This document shows, piece by piece, positions 33,271 through 46,016 of a stretch of 64,000 nt of DNA (position 1 is its first letter; the number at the start of each line of letters is the position of its first letter). Made by a program: the position numbers and the translations under genes. The notes beneath the pieces are model-generated. The model did not search any database. It worked only from the letters and a program-made list of their open reading frames with translations, and was not told the origin of the DNA. The stretch is from assembly GCF_040954835.1 (NCBI RefSeq), contig NC_090699.1, forward strand, positions 19,663,817-19,727,816, written 5' to 3'. The stretch comes from Lepisosteus oculatus. Taxonomy: Eukaryota; Chordata; Actinopteri; Semionotiformes; Lepisosteidae.

Positions 33271-34680
33271 TCGCAGCTGCTGTGAGTGCAGTACCATGAG
33301 TGACATGGTGAGAGGGCAGGCAAGGACTGAGAGCAGACAAGATGGAATGAAGGCCTGGGCTGACATGACTGCCAGCTGGAGAAGGGCAAGGACAGGCTCT
33401 GGCAGTGCAGTAAGTGTTGCAAGTGCTAAGTGATAGATTTCACCACTGTGTAAACATGGGGATTGTGGCAATATTTTGTGCAAAGTCAGCAATAAAAGAA
33501 AAAAACACTGCTTCTAACAGATTCTTGAAACTAGTGACTCCAACATGCTCACATTAAGACAGAATTCATTTTTTCCAATTGTTTACCTCAGTATCAGCAA
33601 GGGCAGTACAACAGCAATGGAGGAAGATTTAAAGACCTTTTGAAAATACTGTAATGTTAGCAATAATATGATAATATTTCATAGATGGGAAGCATCCAGG
33701 TGATAAGGGTAGTGCCTGGTTAACGGACACCAATGACCACAAGTCATCAAACACTGCAACTTAAGAAAGAGAAACACTGACAGAGACCAGTGCAAAAGGA
33801 TGAGAGTAATAAGGGGGAAAAATGCTTCTAAGGGTTAAGTAAAGCTTTCATGTTGCAGAGGACTAACCCTTCCTACTGTTATAGGACTTTAACAGAAGCG
33901 TATATAATATGTTTTTTACTAATTGTATCTTGTAAACTCCTATATATATAAACACACACCACATATATAGTATTCCTGCACAGAACACATCCTGTATAGT
34001 CTAAATATTAAGGCTCTCTCAGTTCACAATTCAATAGTGTCTTATGCTTTTAATTACAGCCTCCTTTTTCACCTCAGGACCTTGGTTAACAGCTCAGGGT
34101 TACTGCACTTCCAACCACACAGAATTTGTTCTCATTGAAGGTAATTTATTTGGCGATTGGGAACAGAGGCTGTGCTACTGTCTGCAGGAGAAATCCAGAC
34201 GTTTTGCCAATGTATGTCTCTGAGGAAATGCTTTTGAGAAATAAAACATTGTGCAAGATTCTTTACAAAGAGCCCCCTTTTAAATAAAACTATAGGATGG
34301 GGACCAGGATGGGGTTTTAAACATTGTATAAAATTAAAGTTCATAGTCATTTTCTGTTAATTAAAAATAACCTTTTAGACAAATGTATGTATTATAAGTA
34401 TTTTCTGTGTTCCTTGCTCCAATATCATTGCTACATTTTCAGCTGAATGTCTTCTCCTTAAAGGGCAGACTTAAAAACCAATTCTCTTTCAAAATGCCTC
34501 AGTTTCTGAGTGTAGTTTTAGGACCACTGTGTGTGAGGAGAAGAGCAACACCAAACCCACGTGTCATGTTGTTTGGTGACATTTTGCTCACACTGGGGAA
34601 AAAATAATTGTGGCATGGGTGAAAATGTGGCATTTCTTCATATGTAAATACTTAATAATACTACATAATTATGAGGGACT
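33271..34680. other. Intergenic, nothing recognised
   Basis: There is no gene and no named repeat. A short TA/CA-rich tract lies at about 33940-33970. Confidence 0.35.
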
Positions 34681-34689
34681 TTTCATCCC

Positions 34690-35040
34690 ATGGGATCCCT
34701 ACACACTTTTAACACAGGGGGGGATCGACCTCTTCCACTACTTAAGTGCAGCCTCACCTGGGTGACACGCAGCAGCCGTTCTGAGCCAGCGGGCCAGGCA
34801 GAGCAGTGGGAAGGTGCTTCTTCACTCAGAGAGAACTTTAGGACAGACTAGATAAGCCCAGAGTGAAGATCAGCCAGGACACAGTGGCTTATCCTGCTCT
34901 GAGGAACAGCACCATGGGAATGCTGATGACAGAGTAGTCAGGATTTAACCTCTCATCTGAAGGAGTGCACTCCCTACAGCACACAGTCCCACCAACTACT
35001 GGTCCACCAACATCCTTTACAGTGTCCAACAATACCCCTT
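34690..35040 (-). repeat. Diverged SINE-like repeat related to the 5S SINE body
   Basis: Words such as gcctcacctgggtgacacgcagcagccgttctg and cctctcatctgaaggagtgcactcc parallel the body of the 5S SINE in minus orientation (ccacctggatgatgcgacagcagccatagtg, acgtctcatccaaaggacggtgcc). No 5S head is visible. A further fragment lies at about 22262-22335. Confidence 0.5.
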
Positions 35041-35329
35041 ATATGTACAACAATATACAGTATATGTACCTGTAACTTGCCTTTCTGTGTATTGTTTTTT
35101 TCCCTTTAAATTACAGTTAAGTACAAAACCAGACACAACATAACATTCAGACCAATACAGATCTGTACATATGTAATGCATTTTGTTTTAGAAATAATGT
35201 AGTAATAGACCCCCCCCCCTTTATATGCAGCATGGTGCATACGCAGTACTAGGAACAGAATAGCTCGCTGTCTGCATTGTGAAGGATAACAAATGAACTG
35301 CTGATGGGGCAGACACAAACAAAACGCTC

Positions 35330-36340
35330 GCGCTGTGCCATTGTGGAGGAGCCAGGACTAGAATTCCAGGGGCTGTCAGCGCGCCGCTGAAACGTCAGTT
35401 CTGCACATCCCCTAGAAAAGGTAACCACAGCACTTGCTGCACATACTGTTTAACAACATGCAGAGCAAACCAGCTGTGTAATATTTAAATGTGTATTTAA
35501 ACGACGAAATATATGTGTTGTAAGCTAAGCCTACGTGTAACAGTGCATGCTTGGTATGCTTGGTATGACGTAACCTTAAATAGGAAATGAATATCCTTTC
35601 TCTTATTGGGTGATATTTACGCCTTTTGCATTGCTTTTTTACAGGAACATCATGGGATATTTGCCGCCGTGCACGTTACGCACCAAGACCTTTGCAAACA
35701 TTTTTTTGTCATCATCATTTATCTGTGCACCGTGGAAGAGGTCTACTTTGCTAGACTCCCACACCTCTGTGCTAAAGAAAGTCGGAGCCTAACGAACACA
35801 CCCACCTGGCGAGGCGACAGCGGGAAATTGTTATTGGCTTTTGAGCTGTCCTGCCCCCTCTTCTCTTCCTCTAGCTCTCCCACTGCTGGTCTGACGTCAC
35901 CTGCGACTGTTAAGAGGTTACTGTAAGTCACAACTCCCCTTGGAAGTTCACCAGCCGCACAACAGCCTATAACTTCTGATCACAACAGAACCAATCAGTT
36001 ACTGGGCTAGTACTTGTGTGATTCACTCTCGACCAATCCGGTGCTCGGTAATTTTAGAGAGACAGATGCGAATACCACTATGTAAATGACTCTCTTCACA
36101 CTTCGTCGCTTTTGTGACAAGCATCCTTTCATAATACACAGACGCGTCGTGAAACGGCGCTGGCAGTCCGGCAGGAATCATTAGTTTTAATTCAGGTGCA
36201 AGCAGTTCTGGGAAAACTCGTCAGGGCGTTTGAGGTGCCCAGACTGAAAACAGCTGCCAGTGCAGCTTCATACCCGCTGCTAAGTAACAGTAACAGTAAA
36301 ATACAAACTGGAGATTCACTGCATCTCTTGACCATTTAAA
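35330..36340. promoter_or_regulatory. Promoter-like, CpG-richer segment between scd and wnt8b; no protein gene seen
   Basis: This segment is richer in G, C and CpG than its flanks. It contains a full CRE TGACGTCA at 35892-35899 and CCAAT boxes at 35991-35995 and 36033-36037 (42 bp apart), with GTAAGT at 35923-35928 as a possible splice donor. No recognisable protein is encoded nearby on either strand. It could be the promoter of a noncoding RNA; human has a lncRNA (OLMALINC) between SCD and WNT8B. Homology to that RNA is not shown. Confidence 0.4.
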
Positions 36341-36910
36341 CGTTAGTTAAACAATTATAGGTATTAAGCCTTGCTTTGGAGACACTTTCCAGGCAACATG
36401 GAAAAACACTCTCTATTAAACTATTCACGGACAGTTTCGTTCTTATGAAGTTTTCAAGTTTGGAATAAATGAAAAGGCAAGGGAATATTTTGTGTGTGTG
36501 TGTGCCAGATCTTTAATTTTCATTAAATGTCAAATGAAGTTCGGATTTAGTTCTTCTTGAAGCATGTGAAATAAGTAACGCGTTTTTCCACACCAAAACA
36601 CTTAACAGAACATTGCAGGAGTATTAAGACCCTTGAACTGTTTTGACACCTTGTTGCTGTAAAGATGCTAATATTAAAACCTGTTACATACACAACCTAC
36701 TACACACATTCAGACCAAAAATAAGTAAACTGATTAATGATAATGGGGTATGCAAAAGTGTACCTTGAATTGTTGTTACTAGAGTTGCTTTCTTTAGTGG
36801 GATTATTTTAATCTTAGAGGAGTAACAGAGTGAGCGCAAATCTGTCTCCCAGGTATTCTAGGTAAACCTGCAATTCTGTAAAATGGCATTCATAAAGTCT
36901 AAAAAGCAAA

Positions 36911-36953
36911 TAACAACAACAATATTAACAACAACAACAACAACAACAACAAC

Positions 36954-37000
<47 letters not shown>
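36911..37000 (+). repeat. Compound microsatellite (AAC)n(AAT)n
   Basis: About 90 bp of aac repeats (36911-36954) passes directly into aat repeats (36954-37000). Confidence 0.9.
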
Positions 37001-37001
<1 letters not shown>

Positions 37002-39363
37002 CTGCCATGAACTGTATAAAACATTATTATGAAAGGTCTTAATTCTCTGAAAAGCCAGTGCTCACGTTTTATCTAGAATCTTGTATATCTTTTCCAAACG
37101 AAAAGGTATGCAGGGTCATACCTGGTCAAGACTTTGTTTACATTAAACACTCTTGCAGCAATGAACATTATGTTCTACATATCAGATTATTTCTTTATTA
37201 AAAGTCCAATGTACTCAGTTTGGAGCACTAATACTTTTCAGAAAAGCCTTTTAATTTCGGAGACCCACGGGTTTCTCGTTTCCTCAACATTTAAATGTTT
37301 CAGCATGTTACAATTTCCTTCTGACCTAGGAAAGGCTTTACACCACTCCTCTGGTGCAGTTTAAGGTGGACCGCTCCACATCATGAGAGGGTGCACTTCC
37401 CTTTAATTTAGGCTGTATGGTAAAGGCAGCTGAAGACACACCCTGTAATTTCTGCTGCTGCAGATTAAAAAATATCAGTGGGTAGAGCGAAGTGTTGATT
37501 CCTGACTGATTAAATGTGCAATACCGCGCTGTAGGGAGCCTCAAGATAAATAAGCTCTTATCCCGGATAGTCTGATTGCAAACCAGAGGTCTTTTAGTAC
37601 CGTGAAAGATGAAACAATTTAATTGCTGTTTGATGTTTTCTGGAGGCATACATTCATTTTAATGTGACTTGTGTGAATACAAGAATGGGTGAAAAAAAAG
37701 GTCCTTTTATGTATTACAGAGAAGGTGAAAACTATCCTGAGAAGGAAACAACTACAAATTGCCAAATGCAATAAGACTCTCAAGAACTTCAGAAAGGTTG
37801 CTAATAGGTCATTCAGACCTATTTGTTTGCTAGGACCTACTTCATCTGAGAATCTTTTTCAGCCACTTCTTGAAAGACGTCAAGACATCAGCCTAAACCA
37901 GCATGGCTGGGTAGTTTCGTACAAACTCCTACCATTTCTGTGCAGAGTAGTGTCCCCTTTAAAGCCACTTCGCATTATTTTCCACTCATAACTGGTTCAT
38001 GCTTCACTGTTCTTGTTCAGCTTCATGTGAGAAAGCAGATATACAAAACTATTTAAAGAAATATGAAAATGCGAAAAAATAAAGTTACAAAAACTGAGCT
38101 ATGGACTACATGCATGTCATAAATTCATTGCTGCTTTGCGATAAACATATTGACATTGATCGAATTCTGGGAGATTATACAGCCACTCAACTAATCTACA
38201 CTGTTATCAAGTGTGCAGAGAACCAGGAAGAGTGACGGTTTTGAAAGCGGAAAGATAAATCAGTTGCACACAGTTCAAAAAGTCAGATGGAAATTAGTGG
38301 AAAGCTCTTTCTTCAGACAAAAGCTTCCTGAATTAAAAAAAGAAACAAAAGCTTACGTATTGACTCTCATCAGTGAGACAAACAGTACAATATCTTGCCT
38401 CTTCCTTGATACTCACAAAATCAGAATTGACTGATTTGCTTGTTTTTTGTTGACCTTCAAATTAAATGATATTCCCCCTGGTTTACAGAATCAGAAAATT
38501 TTTAGTGCTTTTGAGCAACGGTACCTTTTGTTATGGTTTTGCTATTGATTTTGCTTTGGCTCAGTATTTGTGCTTAAAACGATGAAAAAGAATCAATGCA
38601 GAAAAGACGGTCTGCATGTAATTATAATAAAGTTTTAATAGTTTCTTTACCTTTTACTTATTTTGCTTTCACAACATAGTTTTCTCCTTTAAATAATTGA
38701 TTAAGAACTTGAGAAACATATAAGTGAACAACAGAACATTTTCCTCTGATTGCTGCATTTAATCTTTCACCTCTGTTCCTTATCGCTTTGATTATGAACA
38801 AATTATTGGTATCATCTTATGGAAGTGTAAATTGAATTGTGATGATTATATTCCAGGGAGGTACACAATTCTGGTTTTAATTATAAAAAACACTATGCCT
38901 GCACCAGCACATTGTTTACATATATACGGATGCAGTGGTCTGTGTCTCCACCTCCTGTTCGTCTTTTAGTACAGCAGGATCAGGCGATGCGTCAACCTTC
39001 AATCGAACCACGAGCCTAACGAGCATACGGATAAATGGTGATTATCACCACTAGTCTGATGCCTTCTTACCAGATTCTTTTTATTTACTTTATTGTATCT
39101 ATTATTTACTATTTCTGATCCTATTTTTTGTATATTAAAATTCTGGAAATGTTCGTCTGCAGTACTACCTTCTAAGGTATGATTGACTTATAGATTGCAT
39201 TTATATATTGCTTTTATGAAAGACTTAGCCATGCCTTGTTACCCCTTTCCAGGGCCACTTTACTTTGACAACCAACCATAAACTGGGCCTGCTTCTACGG
39301 CGATGGACCAGGACCTACGAGGGTTCTGATACAAGTATTCCAGATCCTAGGTGAGTCACTCCA
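37001..39363. other. Intergenic, with one dispersed repeat fragment
   Basis: The segment at about 37790-37990 is a relative of the scd intron 1 repeat at 19.7 kb. Nothing else was recognised in this AT-rich sequence. Confidence 0.35.
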
Positions 39364-39570
39364 GTGAAAACACGGGACACATGTGGAAATAACGTGGTAT
39401 TGTATTTAAAGGAAAGAACAGGAAATACTTTACCCCAAGGGGTGTGGGACAATCTACCCAGCATTTCGTTAAAACTGTTACCCCAGCTTCCTTCGAGAAA
39501 GAGCTAGATGAGCTCTTGGGAGCAATAGGCAACTCACTACCAAATGGCGCGGGACGAATGGTCGTTTGTC
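39364..39570 (+). repeat. Dispersed repeat, fuller copy of the 18.4-kb family
   Basis: The words gacacatgtggaaa, ctttacccc, tgtgggac, cttccttcgagaaagagct and gggagcaatagg are a well-kept version of the fragment in scd intron 1. The class is not determined. Confidence 0.5.
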
Positions 39571-40579
39571 GCCGGTCTTCTATTATTACACGGTGGGTTT
39601 TATTAGTAAAGTTTTGTTGGTGTTGCCTGAATGACAGGAAATTGACCCTCCAACTACATACAGTATGTTGAAGTCGGCGACTATTGTGATTTCATGACGC
39701 AGAGCTTGTTCTTTTGCCAAGGGTAGTGAGGCGCAAATGAATCTTATTTCGGTCTGTCTATTACCTACTATTTTTGGTCATTTTCATTGCGTTTTCATAT
39801 TTACCCTTTCCAGGAGATTTGGAACTGTCCAATTCTAATTCCCAGGTAGTATGTTTTAGAACAGTTCAATTCAGCTGGTGGTACCAGTTTTCCGCGAGCT
39901 CGCTAGAGTGTTCGCCATGTAGCTTTTGCTATCTTTACCGTTTTGAGTGGAAGAACCTCAACAAATTTGTGCGTTCGAGTGTGCGTTCTTTTCCTAATGC
40001 TAGGTTATGTTGTCCGATGACTCCTCCTGGTGGTGAGTTTGTCGAGTCAGTGCCGCGAGTTATCCACCCTTGCTATAGAAATTGAGAATAAGGAGAGTAG
40101 CCTGAACTTCGCTGGGGGTGCTGTTAATTACAAGGAGCTCTCTGCGTAGGAGCGGAATGACAAAATGCAAAGGAAAAGGAACAGCCAACAGCGGGAGGAT
40201 GGAAAGACTCACGGTAGGTGTCTAGAGCTGGGATCTTGGTCCTGGGGAGCCGCAAACCAGTTTTATAGATCACACCGAATCACCTGCGTGTTAAAGGTTA
40301 GGTCATCTGCACAGTTAATGGGATTCTGGTTCTGTAGGACTGAAGTGGCTTCAGATTTGTTCCAAATGATGCCTAATTTATGTAATTAGATAAAAGGAAT
40401 GCCCGTTTAACTGATCCCAGTCGAAGTTTCCCAGGTCCTTAACAGCTGAGCTATTGGTTTATAGTGAAACTTGCTGGAAAAGGAGCTCTCCGGCATCAGG
40501 ATGGAGAGTCCCAGTCTATTTCATCGCCTCTTTGCCTGACATATTACCTTAAAGCACTCATTATTCTCATTATCAATGG
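39571..40579. other. Intergenic, nothing recognised
   Basis: Moderately GC sequence with no recognisable gene. It may include further 5' parts of the LINE that follows, but I found no protein similarity to support that. Confidence 0.3.
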
Positions 40580-41345
40580 CTTGTATAATAAAGGATCCAC
40601 GAGAGCACAGAGATAAAGAAAAGTGTGACTAGGAGGAGGTGTGAGGCCACAAAACAGCCAGAGCACTGCACCAACCACAGAGCCCTGTACAAGGAGGTGA
40701 GGGGACAACTGGTCTCCGACAAAAGGCTGCGGGTTCCCAGACAAGTCTGGGAAAGGACACAACCGAAGGAATTGGACAACAAGCTGAAGGTCCTCACCAG
40801 GAACCCGCATTGCCCCCAGGGCACATGTTTCGTCAAGGAGACTCAGGAGCACCTGTTCTTGAGCTGCCCCTTTGCCAAAGCGGCGTGGGGCAGAATGGAC
40901 CAAATTACTGTATGCAGCTCCTGGGATCGGGAGCGGTGCTCAGTTACCAGTGTATCCTGCTGGGGCTGGCACCAACCGGATTGGACAAGGGCACACAGTT
41001 CCTGCTGTGGCTGCTGTTGTCCCTAACAAAACAAGGTCTGTGGGAGCGAGGAACACTCTCATCCCGCACAACACAGAGTGGGGAGGGAGCGGTGGGGGAG
41101 CGCTGGAAAGGACTTTAGGCCCTGTACGGGGACTAATGGACAAAAGCAAGTGGTAGGGCTTGGAGGGACTCTTAAATTGCGCAAATCTGGCCCCATCATC
41201 CACTTGCATGGATTGAAAATGGACAATCCACGTTCTGAAAGTTTTTATTGCATGTTAGATTCATACCATGCTGGAATGTTTTACTGATTGTGAGAATGTT
41301 TCTATTGTGAGATGTTCTTTTGGAAATAAAGTATATTTTGTTAGA
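40580..41345 (+). pseudogene. 3' end of a non-LTR retrotransposon (LINE) with zinc-knuckle-like C-terminus
   Basis: The plus-strand frame at 40625-41026 contains CFVKETQEHLFLSCPFAKAAWGRM. This is the Cys/His pattern with a following Trp found at the C-terminus of many L1/Tx1-type LINE ORF2 proteins. The frame breaks downstream. A 3' tail ends with aaataaagtatattttg at about 41322-41340. No reverse-transcriptase core is present, so the copy is 5'-truncated and dead. Confidence 0.6.
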
Positions 41346-41361
41346 AATTGAAAATAGTATC

Positions 41362-41577
41362 CTCATCCCTATACTGGGGCATTAGGACCCACACAGGCCA
41401 CAGGGTGAGCACTCCTTACTGGCTCCACTAACACCTCTTCCAGCAGCAACCTTAGTTTTTCCCAGAAGATCTCTCTTCCAGGTACTGACCAGGCTCACGC
41501 CTGCTGAGCTTCAGTGGGATGTCAGTGATTAACTGCAGGGTGACATGCCTGCTGGCATATGCAACCCCCAAAACCTT
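41362..41577 (-). mobile_element. 5S rRNA-derived SINE (copy 3), head half only
   Basis: Read on the minus strand from about 41577: ccagcaggcatgtcaccctgcag, ctgaagctcagcagg, gagcctggtcagtacctgg, aaactaaggttgctgctgg. That is the 5S head and the first part of the body. The element stops after the actatactgggg-like words at about 41362, directly beside the LINE 3' end. Its CTCF-type motif (41409-41422) is degraded, with AAGGAG in place of AGGGGG. Confidence 0.8.
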
Positions 41578-41599
41578 CCAGGATACAGTACTCAGTGAT

Positions 41600-44500
41600 A
41601 CAGCCAGCTTCTGCGTGTATGACTCTGCCTTTGCTTATTACGATCTGCATGGAAAAGGAGTTGTTTGTATCAGATTTTCGGTGTAATTAACGCGTTTTCC
41701 ATGGATTAAAGTAATATAAAAAAATTGCCGCCGCCATATGACTGAAAACTTAAATCACCGTTACACACGACAGGGAACCCGAAAGAAATAATACACAGGC
41801 TATGTGCAACTTTCATCCTGTTGTCTTACGTATAAACCTTTTTATATGTGGAGGATGAGAAAAATAATATGAGATAAACGCGCATGCGTGTTTCAGAGGG
41901 GGATACAGATTTCCAGGAGATACCGAGTTGGATGAGACGCCGCGCTTCAGGGGAATGAAATCACCTTCTTAAAGCTAAATGATAAAGAAGTTTCGAACTT
42001 GACTTAACAGACAGAACATTTGTACAGTATGGAGCAAAAAAGGTAGAAGAAACAGAAAGTCAACTTTTTTGATTTTATAAAGTCGATTTCATACCTTTCC
42101 GCTTTGAGTCCTTTTCACCTTGGGAACCAAGGGAGATTTTAAAACTCTTTAAACTGTCTTTCTTACAGCAAAAAACAAGATTGTCCTGGATAAATTATCT
42201 GTTAGTTACTTAATTATTTAAGAAACCGAATGTCAAGCCGGATAGAAAACCAGCAGACGAGGTTACCGACAAAAGAAAGGATTGTATTGGTTCTCAGTAC
42301 AGTTACAGGTACTGAGCTCTAACCCTGTTTCATATTAGCCCAACTTTACTCTAAGATCGTTGGCAAAAACCGTAATCAGCTCATTGATTAGGTTATTTTT
42401 AGCGTTTAAGTACTAAACATCTATGCTCGCTTCATACATGAAAGAAGAACATAAACAGAAATCGATCCTTACAGACATCTAAAAATGGAACAGTGTTACA
42501 AAGCGTTTTGGCCTATGACTATACGAGTAAACACATTTAAAGGTAAATCATATGTATTGTGCTGCTGCTATTGCATCTAAAATAATAATTAAAAAACGTT
42601 TTCCCAAATATTGGTCTCCCTTTGCTCAAAAGCTTAGTCATATACAGGTACAGTATATTTAAAAAGTGGGCACGTCTTGTAGTTTTTCAAAATCGTCTCC
42701 TGCGTGACTACTTTTCACCACTAGAGGTCCATCTATTTCCATGTGTGGAACCTGAGGAAATGGACCGGGCGTGGCAGAAGTTGTAAATGAGCACATCAAA
42801 GAAGAGCAGTCTGCACGTGAGTTATTGATCGGCTGTCTTTCCGCAGCCGATTCCGCGAGCTTGCTTTGCGGGTCTTTCTGATCGTTTTAAAGGTTCATCT
42901 TTCAGAAACCGTCAAACGGCTTGGGGTAGCTTCAAAGTTTATATTGGTAATTGAATTTCTGGGCTATACTCGATCTGTGCTTTCATTTGTCAATGTATCT
43001 GTTCTCAATATTGTGTTTAGGAGGAACATATAATTCCACATCAGTGTCTGGCCTCCCTTTCTATACAATTACCTGTATGGTGTCTATACACACTGTACAC
43101 TTTCAACAGTGGGCAGATCTGTTACAACACTCACTGTTTTTGTAGTTTTTATTAGCTGTGCCACCAGTTTGTTAAAGAAAACCCCAGGAGAAATATCATA
43201 AAAGGAAAACATCGAATGGGCGTTTTATGGTTTATCATAACATAAAACACGTATAAACAATAAGAAAATACAAGAAATAAAATAACACTGAGCCAAGAAT
43301 CCTCAAATGAAGGCTAACATCAAATAATATAGGGCCAACGCGGGGTGAAGACGGAAAGAACAGTTTTGGATTTCATAAGAGATGCCAGACTTCGTTTTTC
43401 ATTTAGCAAGATGCATTTAGGGAAAACAACCTTGAATTATAGAAATAATCTTTTTTTTTTCCCCCTTCTTGCCGGGCTCAATAAAAGACAATCTTTACAA
43501 TAGTATACTAATGAATTTGCACCCTACGGTATAATGGGCGCTCAAATGACTTTGTGTTAATCCTTATTTGCACACAACAAGGCTCGGCGATATCAAAGCG
43601 AATGGAGCCTTTAGCTGCTTAAAAGGTCACCCGAGGGTCTCACGAGAAAGGAGCCCGGGTAACAGTGAGTTAAAGAAGCGCGGTAAGACTTCAGGTGGGA
43701 CTGAACCTTGAAACACGACCGATCTCACCTTTTTAACACATAGAAGGTTTTATAATAACTTTGTAAATATTTTTTAAAAAAACTCATAATAATACCCATC
43801 CCCTCCTTTGCTATTTATAGAAGTCTTTCGACGCTACAATCGTCTATCTGATAAACAGAAAACAGGCTCACAATTCGCCGGCCGACACACATTGAGTCCA
43901 TTACTAGTCTATTGATATGATTATCTAACTGGATCAGCGCCAAAAACAAACAGCTGGCTCTGTTTGATTTTGACATTGCTTTTTCAGTTTGTTCACATTT
44001 AGGGTCTATTTTTGTTTTCATTCGCGCGTTGCCATCACCGTACATATTCAATTAAAACATATCCTAGACACGTACGTTATTTCCCCTTAGAAGCATACTT
44101 TCCACAAAGTAGCGTTCATGTAGTTCTCAGGTCTAAATCAATTGCCCTAACGAATTAATAACCCTTAATTAATCACGTTTGTTTAAAATAATCTCAAGAG
44201 CTTTTTAGTCATAAAATGTTAAAGATTCATCGACGTGTTTCGCACTTCACAAAAACTTCCTTTCTTTCTTTCTTATTCTCACTGACTGATTCTCCAAAGA
44301 CTAGTGGACGTGAGTAACTTAATGCTACCTTCAGCAAGACGAGAAATGTGTACCTTGTATTTAAATACGAGTCTGTTCTTTCAGTCATCGCCTTTCCCAG
44401 CTGCTTTAATAGTCGATCTTAGCTAACCGATAGTTAATTGTGTAATTGTTTCAATTACAGAAAAAATATATCCATCGAGATAGAAGCAAAATATTGCTGG

Positions 44501-46016
44501 AAGAAATACAAGAATTATGCTATTTATATACGAATTAATTACAAGCATACAGTTAATCACGGTTAAACAAAAAATATTTTTCTCATTATGAGACCCATAT
44601 ATAAAATGTGATTTATTCGGAGAAACCACAATTATTTTTTGATAGAATATTTAATTGAATGGAAGAAAAGCCGCTGATATATTACTTACTGGAAAGAAAG
44701 AGAAAAGCAAAACGCAGGAGAATGTTACTTTAGCTATAGACTAAAACACCTTACTGCTTAAATCAATTTTATATTTTCTGACCCCATATAGCTTAGTGAG
44801 ATATTTCGCTGTGGTTTACGACGTTTTGTCCGATATGACATAACTCTTTACGTCTTGCTGTCTGTAATTATTGGTACAGCACTGAAAATATGTTAGTTAT
44901 TTTCCATGAAAAGAAGAATTCCTAATATATTCCTACAATATATTGTTTTTTATTGTTTTTTTCAATGAGACAAAGATTCAGGCCACAAAAAGCAATCTCT
45001 CTAAAAGAAAGCCAGCCAAAAAGGTATCGACATGAACTCTTCTCGATCAGCTTAAAAGAGATAAGCCACCCCATGGATGACTGAGCGTCATGGGAGAGAT
45101 TTGACAGCTTAAAGTCATACTGCTGCGCTACTCTCACCATATTTTCTACTTGCTCCATTTATTATTCCCCTTTGAAGGTTTTCCCTGCCTTGATCGATCC
45201 ATTTGGACTTTTAAGTCGTTTGGAGACTAAAATGAAAAGTACAGGTCTGTTAGTTCTTTAGGTGTCGGATGTTCAAAAGTTTCTTATAATCTGTTGTTTA
45301 TGTCAATGGTGAGGGAAGACCCAGAAATATAGGCTTTATAGTGGCTCAACACTGCCTCAACTGCCTCATCCTTTTCGATGTTGAGCCTGGTGAGGGAGTT
45401 ACACCCAAACACCTCGATATCCAAACAAACAGCGATGAGCTGTTTTGCATTCAAGATTTTTGTTGACGGTCAACTATCAGTTGTAAAGTCGATCCTATTC
45501 CCTCTATCCTGAAAACTACAACCGCTGATCCAAAATGACATTGGTGCATCTAAATCAAAAATCGTTTGTGTATTCTCTCATCGATATCTGCTAGAACCAT
45601 ACACAACCCTTTGGGACTTTGTGTATTGAGTAAACGAACTTTTAAACCAGGGCTCGGGGAGACCAGTTATCCTGTTTTGATTTCTTAGTAGTTTACTTTG
45701 GCTGTTAGGGGCTGCCATGCGGAGAGGCTCTTCTCGGGGTTTGGTGTTTTTTGCCTCCAAGGAGCCCAGGGTGCCCTTCTGATCAATTCAATCTCTCTTT
45801 GGTAGTTTAGCCCTGATTGGCTGGAAGACTTAGAAGGAGAAAATCTTTAATTAAGCAGATAATCTCTTGTTGGGATAAGAGGAGCTCCATTTCATAACCC
45901 CCCTCGGCTCTCACATAAACCCTTCAACCTCCTAAGTAGTGAATGTAGGTAGACATCCCCTCAGCGAGACAGCCACCGGGTTTCCACATAGACTCCTGGG
46001 ATACTCTCTCTTCAGG
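41600..46016 (+). other. Upstream region of wnt8b, largely free of recognised repeats
   Basis: No transposon family was recognised across about 4.4 kb, unlike the preceding 13 kb. Many TAAT/ATTA homeodomain-type words occur (for example around 44150-44175). A TCF/LEF-type ATCAAAG lies at 42795-42801. Short open frames have no known domains. The wnt8b promoter and 5' UTR must end at 46016, but no TATA box or start site is certain. A regulatory role is inferred from gene type and repeat scarcity only. Confidence 0.4.

Noticed and set aside
35606-35926. 106-codon open frame inside the promoter-like segment as a protein gene
   Set aside because: No recognisable domain or codon pattern, and it overlaps the CRE and the candidate splice donor.
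35330-36340. Naming the segment as the fish OLMALINC gene
   Set aside because: Only the position agrees; no sequence similarity could be shown, so it is reported as a promoter-like segment.
36911-37000. CRISPR-like or satellite array
   Set aside because: It is a simple compound trinucleotide microsatellite with no spacers.
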